64,000 nt of DNA from contig NZ_CP094669.1 in NCBI RefSeq assembly GCF_022827545.1, forward strand, positions 1,454,001 through 1,518,000. Reading direction: 5' to 3'. Positions 40,474 through 49,598 of this stretch are shown piece after piece. Position numbers and translations under genes: made by a program. Source of the DNA: Hymenobacter tibetensis (lineage in GTDB: Bacteria > Bacteroidota > Bacteroidia > Cytophagales > Hymenobacteraceae). Below the pieces are notes generated by a model that was not told the origin of the DNA, searched no databases, and was given only the letters and a program-made list of their open reading frames with translations. Position 1 is the first letter of the stretch; each line of letters starts with the position of its first letter.

Positions 40474-42108
40474 CTACGGAGTTTGACGAGCTGCTAGCTG
40501 TACTGCTTGGTAGAGGTTCACTAAACCACCCGTGCTGGATAGCTCTGCGAAGTCCACCTCTTTCTTGGTGCCCGGCATCAGTACCTTGGTGTGATACACC
40601 ACTGCCGACTGTAGAATGATGCGCTTCATGTCTTCGGCGGTGAGTTTCGGGAAGTATGATTTCAGCACGGCTGCAATACCAGTCACTACTGGCGAGGCCA
40701 TGCTCGTGCCGCTTTTGTTGCCGTATTCCTGGCCTGGCAGCGTGGAGTATATCTGGTGCCCAGGAGCAAACACGTCCACGTTTTTCTTGCCGTAGTTGGA
40801 GAATTCGGCCACCATTTGGTTGTCGTTCAAGCGGGCAGTGGCTCCCACCGTTATCATGTTGGGAATGCGCTTGCCGCTGAGGTACACCGGCGACGGAAAT
40901 TCCACGTTGGTATCGATGTCCTGGCTTTCGTTGCCCGCTGAATGCACCAGGAGCACGCCTTTCTTTTCGGCATACTGAATGGCTTCTTCCACGGCCGCGC
41001 GCTGGGGAGAGTAGTATTTGCCGAAGCTCATGTTGATGATGCTCGCCCCGTTGTCAACGGCGTACCGAATGGCGTTGGCCACGTCTTTGTCGCGCTCATC
41101 GCCGTTGGGTACCGCCCGCACCGCCATCAGGCGTACGTTGTTGGCTATGCCCAGAATGCCCAGGGTGTTGGTGCGGTCGGCCCCGATGATGCCCGCCACG
41201 TGCGTGCCATGGGAAGGGTCGGGGCCATGTACGTCGCGGTTGCCATACAGGCGGTCAGCCACATTGTTGGGGTCGTCGCCAATGATGGTAGCCCGCGGGT
41301 TATAGGTTGGATTGAGGCTGTAGTCTAGCAAGCTCTTGCTTTGGTCCATGCCTTCTTTCATGTCCTTGAGCACCGTCTCGAGGTCAGGGTAGCCCGATGA
41401 CCGCAGGTTGGTATCCAGACTAAGCACGGCGCGCAACAGGTTGGGGTCGGTGGGGCGCAGGCGGTGCAGCGTGGCCGTATCCAGGCGCGGCACGTTCAGC
41501 GCTTGCCGAAGGTTTTCGGCTCCCGCCTCTGTCAGACGGTAGTTTTCGCTTAGCGATTCGTACTGCGTGGTGTTTTCCGCAATTTTGCTGGCTTGGCTGC
41601 TCTTTACTTTTTGGTACAAGTCGTACTCGGCCCGCTTGGCGGTGGGAACAGCTGTGCGGCTTTTGCCTTCGTAGAGCGGCTTGAGCTTGGCGAGCATGCG
41701 CGTGTCCTCGTAGGTTTCCACGTCCACGTTGCGGCCGTCTTTGCCACCCAAGAAATTCCAGCCGTGCACGTCGTCCACGTAGCCGTTTTTGTCGTCGTCC
41801 TGACCATTGCCGGCTATTTCGCGGGAGTTGGTCCAGAGCAGCCGCTTCAGGTCGGTGTGCGCCGTATCGATGCCGGCATCAATAATGGCCACTACTACGG
41901 GAGTGGAGGTGCGGCTTTTCAATAGCTCGTTGTAAGTGCGTTGGGCACTTACCCCCATCACCTTGTCGGTGGTAGGGTCGAGGTGAAACCACTGCTGCAC
42001 GGGCACAACGGGGGAAGCACCCGGTACCACGTTCTGAGCGACGCCAGTGAAAGGCAACAAAATGGCCAGGCCGAAACCACGCAGCCGAGAAGAAATAAGT
42101 AATGACAT
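40474..42108 (-). CDS. S8 family serine peptidase (subtilase), secreted
   Basis: A 544-residue exported subtilisin-like protease. The start at 42106-42108 gives a signal peptide ending GVAQ. A short propeptide precedes the catalytic domain with Asp77 in AIIDAGIDTAHTD, His in DPSHGTHVAGIIGADRTN near residue 298, the oxyanion Asn in LVHSAGNES and Ser in SGTSMASPVVTGIAAVLK near 468. A long insertion (about residues 110-275) with helical repeats lies between the Asp and His blocks, larger than in classic subtilisin. It ends without a sorting domain, so it probably stays in the periplasm or leaves by another route. Confidence 0.92.
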   Translation of the reverse strand: MSLLISSRLRGFGLAILLPFTGVAQNVVPGASPVVPVQQWFHLDPTTDKVMGVSAQRTYNELLKSRTSTPVVVAIIDAGIDTAHTDLKRLLWTNSREIAGNGQDDDKNGYVDDVHGWNFLGGKDGRNVDVETYEDTRMLAKLKPLYEGKSRTAVPTAKRAEYDLYQKVKSSQASKIAENTTQYESLSENYRLTEAGAENLRQALNVPRLDTATLHRLRPTDPNLLRAVLSLDTNLRSSGYPDLETVLKDMKEGMDQSKSLLDYSLNPTYNPRATIIGDDPNNVADRLYGNRDVHGPDPSHGTHVAGIIGADRTNTLGILGIANNVRLMAVRAVPNGDERDKDVANAIRYAVDNGASIINMSFGKYYSPQRAAVEEAIQYAEKKGVLLVHSAGNESQDIDTNVEFPSPVYLSGKRIPNMITVGATARLNDNQMVAEFSNYGKKNVDVFAPGHQIYSTLPGQEYGNKSGTSMASPVVTGIAAVLKSYFPKLTAEDMKRIILQSAVVYHTKVLMPGTKKEVDFAELSSTGGLVNLYQAVQLAARQTP

Positions 42109-42525
42109 CAGAAAAAAGTAGCAGTTGGAAAGCGCAAGTACGGACGATAACAAAATCTAGTCCGCATAATTCAGGCTTTGCCGCGCAAGGTAGAAAAACA
42201 AGTTCAGCGTTACTGACGCAAACTTTCCGCAGCAGGACGCATGGCCGCTACCAGACCAGCCAAAAGGGAGCTAGCGTGTGGTATTATCTTAATTTTAAAT
42301 ACTCCAACTTTTTCTGGGAAGCCTACTACAGGGCCTGATTTTGCGTAGCTTTGTGGCACTGAACTAACAGTAAATAGGGCTCTTCTGGCTTGAGCGGTGT
42401 TGGAATGTGTAGAGTAAGGGCACAAAATACCTTAAGTGTCGGCTTGCTTTCTACTTCATCAGCCACCTGATGCTAGGATACAGCCCGTGTTTTGCCTCGC
42501 CACTTTCACTTCCTACCAATTTTCT
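42109..42525. other. divergent intergenic region
   Basis: About 415 bases between the subtilase start and the T9SS-protein start. It contains TAGCTTTG at 42346-42353 on the plus strand, a match to the Bacteroidota -7 element about 170 bases before the next gene, without a clear -33 partner. No gene or repeat supported. Confidence 0.4.
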
Positions 42526-43722
42526 ATGAGAACGACTTTACCCATTTCTACCACTCCCCATTCCTTACCCGCGCTCAATCGTAAGTTTTGGATACTGCTG
42601 CTCTTGGTTGTCTTGCTGTTGCCTACTCAGCTGTTAGCTAGTTCTGGTATTTACGAAGCCTTTATTATTCTAAATGCCAAGAACACACGTTCTATCTACT
42701 ACGACTTAAATCCCCAAACTGACACGCCTAACACGGATTTCATAGGATTGAATTTTGGTACTTTCAGTACAGATGAAACGTTTCTCCTGAAAGGCGCTGA
42801 AGTAAAAACGTATAAGAATAGCGGTTGTGATGTTACTAATGCTCGAATAAAATATCTGGTTTACCCAACTGGCCAACGGGATGGTACGCCAATCTGTGAT
42901 GTAACCCTGCCTTTTGGCACAGACTTAGGAGGCGGTAACCAAGTATGGACTGCTACTGAAAGCAGTGTAGACTTGGTAAGAGGCCAGCAGCCAGGGAGCT
43001 ATGTTCTTGAAGTTTATATAGAGTCGGACTATCAAGGCTGTGGCAATGGGACAAATTATTACAGCAATAACGGAGCGAACTATGTTGCCTTCTTCAACAT
43101 CACGCAAGGGACTACTATAGTAGACCCAGCTACAGCAAGTTGCCCGCGTCCTCTTCCTGTTACACTTGTTAACTTCGATGCTAAACGCCAAGATTCCAAT
43201 GTGCAGCTGAGCTGGGAAACTGCCTCCGAGCAGGACAGCCGTGGGTACGAAGTACAGGTATCAACCGACAGCCGTACGTTCCGGAGCTTGCAGTTTGTAC
43301 CAAGCCAAACCGAAGGTAGCAGCGTTCAGCGCCGCAAATACACCTACCTTGACACTGAAGCAGGCAAAACAGGTGTGCGCTACTACCGCTTACGGCAGGA
43401 AGACTTCGATGGCAAGGAAGTCTACTATGGACCCCAAGTGGTCAGCTTCGGTAAGGCAAACGCATTGGCAGCACTAACTGCCGCGCCCAATCCTTTCAGC
43501 AGCGGCCTGACGTTGACCCTGTCTGCGCAGGAAGGTAACCGCTCCGGTACCGTAGCAGTAACGGACATGCTAGGACGTACGGTGTTCAACCAGCCTTTGC
43601 TCGTGAATGCCGGCACCAGCCAAATTGAACTGCCCGAACTGAGTGGTCTGCCCAAAGGCTTATATCACCTACGCCTAAGCCTCAACGGGGAGCAACAAGC
43701 AGTGAAGCTCCTAAAAGAATAA
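42526..43722 (+). CDS. surface protein with type IX secretion C-terminal sorting domain
   Basis: A 398-residue exported protein. The start at 42526 gives a long signal region with the hydrophobic core ILLLLVVLLLPTQLLAS. Residues about 45-205 are an Asn/Thr-rich beta domain of unknown type with paired Cys residues. A second beta-sandwich (LPVTLVNFDAKRQDSNVQLSWETASEQDSRGYEVQVSTDSRTF) of fibronectin-like type follows, common in Bacteroidota surface proteins. The last 80 residues are a T9SS type A sorting domain (AAPNPFSSGLTLTL, VTDMLGRTVF, LPKGLYHLRL, KLLKE). It is exported across the outer membrane by the Por machinery and anchored or released. Its N-terminal third is visibly more AT-rich than the rest. 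Confidence 0.9.
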   Translation: MRTTLPISTTPHSLPALNRKFWILLLLVVLLLPTQLLASSGIYEAFIILNAKNTRSIYYDLNPQTDTPNTDFIGLNFGTFSTDETFLLKGAEVKTYKNSGCDVTNARIKYLVYPTGQRDGTPICDVTLPFGTDLGGGNQVWTATESSVDLVRGQQPGSYVLEVYIESDYQGCGNGTNYYSNNGANYVAFFNITQGTTIVDPATASCPRPLPVTLVNFDAKRQDSNVQLSWETASEQDSRGYEVQVSTDSRTFRSLQFVPSQTEGSSVQRRKYTYLDTEAGKTGVRYYRLRQEDFDGKEVYYGPQVVSFGKANALAALTAAPNPFSSGLTLTLSAQEGNRSGTVAVTDMLGRTVFNQPLLVNAGTSQIELPELSGLPKGLYHLRLSLNGEQQAVKLLKE

Positions 43723-43738
43723 ATCCATCTTACTTACA

Positions 43739-43770
43739 AAAAAAGTCCTCCCTACCAGGAGGACTTTTTT
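43739..43770. terminator. bidirectional terminator
   Basis: A 13-bp perfect stem, AAAAAAGTCCTCC at 43739-43751 with 43758-43770, giving six T residues at the plus-strand 3' side. It lies 16 bases after the T9SS-protein stop codon. Confidence 0.92.
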
Positions 43771-43947
43771 GTGTGAAATGGTGTGCCCTTAAGTGTAGCA
43801 CAAAGGCTTTGCTTAGCGCTGCCAGGTAGGCAGCGCGGCTGAGCTCATCCAACGGGCCGCCAAGTAGGTGTTTGTTGCGGCTGTGGTGCTTTACGCAACC
43901 TGCCGTGTTGGCCTGTATCTTTACCGCTGTTGCTTTCACTTTCCTTC

Positions 43948-46578
43948 ATGATGCGCCTACGTTCTCTTTGCGCGGCTGTGCTATTAGCGGCGCTGCCGCT
44001 GTTGCCGGCTTCGGTTGCTGTTGCTCAAACACCCAAAACCTACTCTTCTTCGGAAATACTGCTGGGGCTGAAAAAGTTGAATGTGCTGGGCTCGGTAATG
44101 TACCTGGCCGCTCACCCCGACGACGAAAACACCCGCCTGATTGCCTACATGGCCAATGACCGCCTGCTGGAAACCGCCTACCTCAGCTGCACCCGCGGCG
44201 ACGGCGGCCAGAACCTCATTGGCCCCGAGTTGCGCGAACAACTCGGCGTGATTCGGACGCAGGAACTGCTGGCTGCCCGCCGCATTGATGGGGGCCAACA
44301 GTTTTTCACGCGTGCCAACGACTTCGGCTTCTCGAAAACCGCCGAGGAAACCTTCACCATCTGGAACAAAGAGCAAGTGCTTTCCGACATGGTATGGGTG
44401 ATTCGGCAGCGCCGCCCCGACGTGCTGATTACCCGCTTCCCACCCGACAGCCGCGCTGGCCACGGCCACCATACGGCGTCGGCCATCTTGGCCGCCGAAG
44501 CCTTTGATGCCGCCGGTGACCCCAAGCGCTTCCCTGAGCAACTAAAGTATGTGCATGTTTGGCAGCCCAAACGCCTGTTTTGGAACACAGGTAGCTTCTT
44601 CGTGAAGGCTGGTGAAGATATGAGTGGCTACCTCAAGCTCGATGCGGGTGGCTACAATCCGTTGCTAGGCCAGAGCTACGGCGAAATTGCCGCGCGTAGC
44701 CGCAGCCAGCACAAAAGCCAGGGCTTTGGTTCTAGCGCCACGCGCGGCGAAGCGCTGGAGTACTTGCAGTTTGTGAAAGGCGAGAAGGCGACCAAAGACC
44801 CATTTGAAGGCATAAACCAAAGCTGGAACCGCCTACCGGGTGGGGCGGACATTGGCAGGATGCTGGGAGAGGTGATTCGGAAGTACGACCCGGCCAATCC
44901 GGCGGCTAGCGTGCTAGACCTGTTAGCGCTCAGACAAGAGATGAGCGGGTGGGGAGCACAGTACGGGAACCGTCGGGTGGAGCAAGCCGATTGGTTTTGG
45001 ATTAAAACCAAAGTACAAGAGCTGGATCAACTCATTCAGGCTTGTTCGGGGTTGTATTTGGAAGCAACCGCTACAGAACCGAGTGTGGCATCGGGACAAA
45101 AGTTGCAAGTAAACGTGTCGGCACTGAATCGTTCGATGGTGTCGGTAGCCGTTATGAACGTAGGTGCCAACGGATTCAACATAGATAACAGAGTAAAAAA
45201 GGATTTGCTGCCAGGACAAACCTTGACGTTGCCGCTGACGCTACCGTTAAGCAAACAAGTGCCTGCGTCGCAGCCGTATTGGTTACAGCAGCCTGGCACA
45301 GTAGGAATGTATACCGTGCCTGCTCAACTAACAGTAGCGCAAGGAGATACGTCGTCTTACATAGTTAAGGGCCTACACCATAGCGTAAGTAAGCGGGTGG
45401 TAACCAAAGTACAGCAGCTTCAGCAACACGAGCTAGTTGGCAATCCTGAGACGCCGGGGTATTTGACCGTTTCTGTAGAAGTAGCCGTGCAGGGAAAACA
45501 GATTTTCTATCAGGTGCCCGTGCTCTACAAAAGCACCGATCCGGTAGAGGGGGAGAAGTACCGCCCACTAGCCGTGGTGCCGCCCGTTGCGGTAAACATC
45601 GGCGGCCGGGCGTATGTCTTTGCCGAAAATCAGCCCAAGACGGTGCCCGTGACGCTGCGGGCCGGTAAGGCGGGTGTGAAGGGAAGTATAGCCCTGGCGC
45701 TACCCGCCGGCTGGAAAGCCGAGCCGGCCAGCATTTCGTTTGATATTGCCAGCAAAGACGCCGAGCAAACCGTACAGTTTCAGGTGCAGCCCGGAGCGGG
45801 TGCGGCAGCTGGCAAAAGCGAGCTGCGCGCCGTAGCTACCGTGGATGGGCAGCAGTATTCACGCGGCTACCAAGCCATTGAATACAACCATATTCCAACC
45901 CAAACTCTGTTTCCCGAAGCTGTGGCCCCACTCGTAAAGCTGGACCTCAAGCGCAAGGGCCAGGAAATTGGCTACCTGATGGGCGCCGGCGACGAAGTGC
46001 CCGATGCGCTGCGCCAGATTGGCTATACGGTTACGCTGCTCAAACCCGAGGACATCACCGACCAGAACCTGCGCCGCTTTGATGCCGTGGTGTTGGGTAT
46101 CCGGGCCTACAACACGCTGGACCGGCTGAAAACCTTGCAGCCCACGCTGCTGCGCTACGTCGAGAATGGGGGCAACATGGTGGTGCAGTACGTGGTGAGC
46201 CGTGGCACGGTGATGCCGCAAATTGGACCATATCCGCTTACGCTCTCCAACGACCGGGTGACGGTGGAAAACGCGGCCATTACGTTCCTGAATCCGCAGC
46301 AACCCTTGCTCAATAGTCCGAACAAGATAACCGCCAAAGATTTCGAAGGCTGGGTGCAGGAGCAGGGCCTCTACTATCCGTCGCAGTGGGATGCCAAGTA
46401 TCAGCCCGTCATCAGCAGCCACGACCCCAACGAGCCCGTCAAGGAAAGCGCTATCCTGGTGGCCAACTACGGCAAGGGCCATTACATCTACACGGGCCTC
46501 TCTCTCTTCCGGGAACTGCCGGCCGGCGTGCCGGGTGCGTACCGCCTTTTAACAAATATGGTGTCCTTAGGTAAGTAA
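43948..46578 (+). CDS. PIG-L family deacetylase with C-terminal ThuA-like domain
   Basis: An 876-residue exported enzyme. The start at 43948 (or 43951) gives a signal peptide ending VAVAQ. The N-terminal domain is a zinc-dependent PIG-L (LmbE) deacetylase: AAHPDDENTRLIAY (residues about 55-68), RGDGGQN, GVIRTQELLAARRIDGG and GHGHHTASA with the zinc ligands. Middle beta-sandwich repeats (residues about 375-650) resemble NPCBM-associated/NEW3 domains. The last 200 residues contain a glutamine-amidotransferase-like fold (ITDQNLRRFDAVVLGIRAYN, LLRYVENGGNMVVQY). It probably deacetylates an N-acetyl sugar at the surface. TATCTTTA at 43916-43923 may be its -7 element. Confidence 0.9.
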   Translation: MMRLRSLCAAVLLAALPLLPASVAVAQTPKTYSSSEILLGLKKLNVLGSVMYLAAHPDDENTRLIAYMANDRLLETAYLSCTRGDGGQNLIGPELREQLGVIRTQELLAARRIDGGQQFFTRANDFGFSKTAEETFTIWNKEQVLSDMVWVIRQRRPDVLITRFPPDSRAGHGHHTASAILAAEAFDAAGDPKRFPEQLKYVHVWQPKRLFWNTGSFFVKAGEDMSGYLKLDAGGYNPLLGQSYGEIAARSRSQHKSQGFGSSATRGEALEYLQFVKGEKATKDPFEGINQSWNRLPGGADIGRMLGEVIRKYDPANPAASVLDLLALRQEMSGWGAQYGNRRVEQADWFWIKTKVQELDQLIQACSGLYLEATATEPSVASGQKLQVNVSALNRSMVSVAVMNVGANGFNIDNRVKKDLLPGQTLTLPLTLPLSKQVPASQPYWLQQPGTVGMYTVPAQLTVAQGDTSSYIVKGLHHSVSKRVVTKVQQLQQHELVGNPETPGYLTVSVEVAVQGKQIFYQVPVLYKSTDPVEGEKYRPLAVVPPVAVNIGGRAYVFAENQPKTVPVTLRAGKAGVKGSIALALPAGWKAEPASISFDIASKDAEQTVQFQVQPGAGAAAGKSELRAVATVDGQQYSRGYQAIEYNHIPTQTLFPEAVAPLVKLDLKRKGQEIGYLMGAGDEVPDALRQIGYTVTLLKPEDITDQNLRRFDAVVLGIRAYNTLDRLKTLQPTLLRYVENGGNMVVQYVVSRGTVMPQIGPYPLTLSNDRVTVENAAITFLNPQQPLLNSPNKITAKDFEGWVQEQGLYYPSQWDAKYQPVISSHDPNEPVKESAILVANYGKGHYIYTGLSLFRELPAGVPGAYRLLTNMVSLGK

Positions 46579-46642
46579 GCACAACCGGTTGCCGCCGCTG
46601 AGAGAAGCTAGTTTTCCTGTATCCCGCCCCGTTTCCCGCTTT

Positions 46643-46774
46643 ATGCCCCTCCCCCCTGAAACTGAAAATCCTCCTTTGCTACCTTCTTGGCGCGCTTGGT
46701 ACTGGCTGGTACTGGGCGCATTGGTAGCGGAAGTAGGGCTTTTCGCGTATCTCACCCAGCTTTTCACTGCATGA
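46643..46774 (+). CDS. micro-protein partner of the sodium:solute symporter
   Basis: A 43-residue protein with one membrane helix: MPLPPETENPPLLPSWRAWY then LVLGALVAEVGLFAYLTQLF. The PPxxxSWxxWYWLVLGxLVxxxxLFxxxT pattern recurs just before SSS symporter genes in Bacteroidota, as I recall it. Its stop codon overlaps the symporter start (ATGA at 46771-46774), so translation is coupled. It is therefore a probable small subunit or assembly factor of the transporter. Chance overlap is unlikely given both the motif and the ATGA junction. Confidence 0.72.
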   Translation: MPLPPETENPPLLPSWRAWYWLVLGALVAEVGLFAYLTQLFTA

Positions 46775-48471
46775 GCACCCTCGACTGGTTGGTGTTGGGG
46801 GGCACGCTGCTCTTTATTGTGGGGTACGGGACCTGGCGCACGCGCCGGGCCGGTGAAACCATGGATTCGTACTTGCTCGGCGACCGGCAGGCGCAGTGGT
46901 GGGGCATTGGACTAAGCATTGTGGCCACCCAGGCCTCGGCCATTACCTTCCTTAGCACCCCCGGCCAAGCCTACGACGACGGAATGCGCTTCATTCAGTT
47001 CTACTTTGGCTTGCCGCTGGCCATGGTGCTGATAGCCATTTTCGCCGTTCCCATCTACCAGCGCCTGCAGGTGTTTACAGCCTATGAGTACCTGGAAGGC
47101 CGTTTCGATAGGCGCACTCGTACGCTGGCGGCGTTGCTGTTTTTGGTGCAGCGCGGACTCAGCAATGGCCTTTCGCTGTATGCGCCGGCCTTGGTGCTCT
47201 CGGCTATTCTGGGGTGGAACATCAACCTAACGGTATGGCTGATTGGGGGGCTGATGATTTTCTATACCGTGGCGGGCGGCACGCGGGCGGTGGCCGTTAC
47301 GCAGCAGTGGCAGGTGGGCGTCATCTTCACGGGCATGGTGGTGGCGGGTTATCTGCTGGTGCATTACCTACCGGCTGACATCGGCTTTACGGAAGCCATG
47401 CAGGTGGCCGGCAACCAGGGGAAGCTCAACCTCGTCGATTTCAACTTCAACCCCAACGACCGGTACAACTTCTGGTCGGGCATGACGGGCGGCTTGTTCC
47501 TGGCCCTCTCGTACTTCGGCACCGACCAAAGCCAGGTGCAGCGTTACCTAGCCGGCCGCAACATCACAGAAAGCCGCCTCGGCCTGCTCATGAACGGGCT
47601 AGTGAAGGTGCCCATGCAGTTCGGTATTCTGCTTATTGGGGTGCTACTGTTCGTGTTCTACCAGTTCAACGCACCGCCCATCACCTTCAACCGCCCTATC
47701 TACGACCAAGTGGCGGAGTCGGTGGAGCACGGGCCGGCCTTGCGGGAACTAGAGCGCCATCATGCTACGGTTTTCGAGGCGCAGCGCCAAGCCAGCCAGC
47801 AATTGGTGGCCGCCGTGCGCACTGGCAATCCAGACGAGTTGGCCGCGGCGCAGACGCATCTGCAAACCACCCAAGCTGCCGCTCGCGGCTTGCGCACCGA
47901 AACCCAGGCTTTGCTTAAAAAGGCGGCTCCGTCGGCCGAAGCCAAGGATACTGATTACGTGTTCCTTACGTTTGTGCTGCGCTATCTACCCCAAGGCCTC
48001 GTGGGGCTGCTGATTGCGGTGGTGCTGTCGGCGGCTATGGGTTCGGCGGCCTCGGGCCTCAATGCCTTAGCGTCTACTACGGTGGTGGATTTGTACCGGC
48101 CAAGCCGACCGCACCTAAGTGGAGCGCATTGCGTACGGGCCTCCCGTTGGGCTACCATCGGGTGGGGCGTGCTCGGCATTGGATTCGCCACGTTTGCGGC
48201 ACGTCTCGAAAACCTGATTCAAGCCGTCAATATCCTTGGGTCCTTGTTCTATGGTACCATATTGGGCATCTTCGTAGTGGCATTCTTTCTGAAAGCCATC
48301 GGCGGCAAAGCCGTGTTCTGGGCCGCTATTCTCGCCGAAATTATGGTGCTGCTACTGTTTTGGCGCACCGATATTGGCTACCTCTGGTTCAATATCATCG
48401 GCTGCATGTTAGTGGTGGTGCTTGCTGCGCTGCTTTCAGTGCGCACAACGCAGCGCAGTATCCCAGCCTAA
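46771..48471 (+). CDS. sodium:solute symporter (SSS family)
   Basis: A 566-residue inner-membrane sodium-coupled transporter. The start at 46771 gives STLDWLVLGGTLLFIVGYG as first helix; SIVATQASAITFLSTPGQAYDDG and FLALSYFGTDQSQVQRYLAG are SSS signatures (the latter the family GTDQxxVQR). About thirteen helices are expected. An unusual hydrophilic, Ala/Gln-rich helical insertion (residues about 315-395, near 47715-47955) sits between helices before VFLTFVLRYLPQGLVGLL. Its substrate could be a sugar, sialic acid or other; it lies directly after the PIG-L deacetylase, consistent with import of a released sugar. Confidence 0.9.
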   Translation: MSTLDWLVLGGTLLFIVGYGTWRTRRAGETMDSYLLGDRQAQWWGIGLSIVATQASAITFLSTPGQAYDDGMRFIQFYFGLPLAMVLIAIFAVPIYQRLQVFTAYEYLEGRFDRRTRTLAALLFLVQRGLSNGLSLYAPALVLSAILGWNINLTVWLIGGLMIFYTVAGGTRAVAVTQQWQVGVIFTGMVVAGYLLVHYLPADIGFTEAMQVAGNQGKLNLVDFNFNPNDRYNFWSGMTGGLFLALSYFGTDQSQVQRYLAGRNITESRLGLLMNGLVKVPMQFGILLIGVLLFVFYQFNAPPITFNRPIYDQVAESVEHGPALRELERHHATVFEAQRQASQQLVAAVRTGNPDELAAAQTHLQTTQAAARGLRTETQALLKKAAPSAEAKDTDYVFLTFVLRYLPQGLVGLLIAVVLSAAMGSAASGLNALASTTVVDLYRPSRPHLSGAHCVRASRWATIGWGVLGIGFATFAARLENLIQAVNILGSLFYGTILGIFVVAFFLKAIGGKAVFWAAILAEIMVLLLFWRTDIGYLWFNIIGCMLVVVLAALLSVRTTQRSIPA

Positions 48472-48488
48472 TAACCACTGGCCAGTAC

Positions 48489-48532
48489 AAGAAAAAGCCC
48501 TTGACGCAACCGCGCATCAAGGGCTTTTTCTT
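48489..48532. terminator. terminator between symporter and DUF2911 genes
   Basis: A 16-bp perfect stem (AAGAAAAAGCCCTTGA at 48489-48504 with 48517-48532), five-T arm and further T residues up to 48535. It can end the plus-strand symporter transcript; the minus-strand DUF2911 gene ends at 48595 and faces it. Confidence 0.9.
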
Positions 48533-48594
48533 TTTACAAATACGGCTTGTCAGAGACTAGCCGGTGTCTGGTTCCTCACTACAGGAAGGCCCAA

Positions 48595-49509
48595 TTACTT
48601 GGTGGTCTTCTTCGCTTCAGCTACCAAGTCGTCGTTCATCTTGGCGTAGTCGGTGTTTGGAGGAGTTGAGGCGAGGGCCAGCTTCTTGGACTGCTCGGCT
48701 GCCGCAGTAGCGCCTTTATAGTCCTTCATCTTCATGCGGATCTTCGCTTCGGTGTGCACGTTCCAGAACTTGGGGTCTTTCTCGTTGGCTTTCTGCATCC
48801 AAGCCAGGGCTTGCTTCAAGTCCTTGTTGTTGTCATAGTAATAAACAGCAGCCGCAGCAAGGTCGTTGGCGCTAGGCGTGGCATTCTTCACCACTTTCTC
48901 GTCAATCTGAGCCATTACCTTGGTATCCACTTCCGAAGTCACTTTGAATTTGGCGCCGGTTAGCTCCCACTCCATTGCCACATTGGCGGTAGCGGGGGTC
49001 AAATCGGTGAAGCTGATGGTAAAGGTTTCAATTTTACCTTGGTTTTTGGCGGCTACGTTCTGAGCGACGTAGCTAGGCACTACATATGGCTTAATGGTGA
49101 AGCGCGCCACATCCTGGTCGTCTTTGAAGCCGGCCACATCAGCGCCTTGCTTAAGGCTCTTGTTGAGCACCACGGTCCATTCGGTCTTGCCAGGGATAGT
49201 GTAGAGGCCATACTCGCCGGCTGGTACCTTCTTGCCTTCTACCGTCACGTCATCCGAGAACTTGATGCTGGTGGTCTGGTTGGCGCCCGTGCGCCAGCGT
49301 TGGCCGTAGGGCACTACATCCTTGTCGCCGAAAATCTTGCGGCCTTTGGCGCTAGGCCGTGAATATGTAATGGTAACATCAGTGAGACCTACACGCTGTT
49401 GGACAACACTTTTGGGGCTGGCAGCAGGAGTGGCAATCTGAGCGTTAGTTGTTTGCGGAACGGCTACGAGGAGAGCCAAACCAGCGGTGAGAGAGAGAAG
49501 TGCTTTCAT
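48595..49509 (-). CDS. DUF2911 domain protein, periplasmic
   Basis: A 304-residue exported protein. Signal peptide ends TNAQ. The DUF2911 domain (QRVGLTDVTITYSRPSAKGRKIFG, VPYGQRWRTGANQTTSIKFSDDV, GEYGLYTIPGKTEWTVVLNK) covers residues about 35-180. The C-terminal third is helical with TPR-like repeats (LAAAAVYYYDNNKDLKQALAWMQKANEKDPKFWNVH). Function of DUF2911 is unknown; the TPR part suggests protein contact. A promoter was not identified. Monocistronic. Confidence 0.9.
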   Translation of the reverse strand: MKALLSLTAGLALLVAVPQTTNAQIATPAASPKSVVQQRVGLTDVTITYSRPSAKGRKIFGDKDVVPYGQRWRTGANQTTSIKFSDDVTVEGKKVPAGEYGLYTIPGKTEWTVVLNKSLKQGADVAGFKDDQDVARFTIKPYVVPSYVAQNVAAKNQGKIETFTISFTDLTPATANVAMEWELTGAKFKVTSEVDTKVMAQIDEKVVKNATPSANDLAAAAVYYYDNNKDLKQALAWMQKANEKDPKFWNVHTEAKIRMKMKDYKGATAAAEQSKKLALASTPPNTDYAKMNDDLVAEAKKTTK

Positions 49510-49549
49510 GAAAGGGGAAAATGAAATTGATTCGTGGTTAAAAGTAATA

Positions 49550-49573
49550 AAACCCGCGTTGGAGCGCGGGTTT
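49550..49573 (-). terminator. terminator of the ExbD-like gene
   Basis: A 9-bp perfect stem (AAACCCGCG at 49550-49558 with 49565-49573) followed on the minus strand by TTTTATT. It lies 26 bases beyond the stop codon at 49599. Confidence 0.85.
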
Positions 49574-49598
49574 CAGTGTGATTAGGCAAGCACAAGAG

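Noticed and set aside
45859-46482. Minus-strand frame of 207 codons opposite the PIG-L gene
   Set aside because: High-GC antisense shadow; the plus frame has clear domains.
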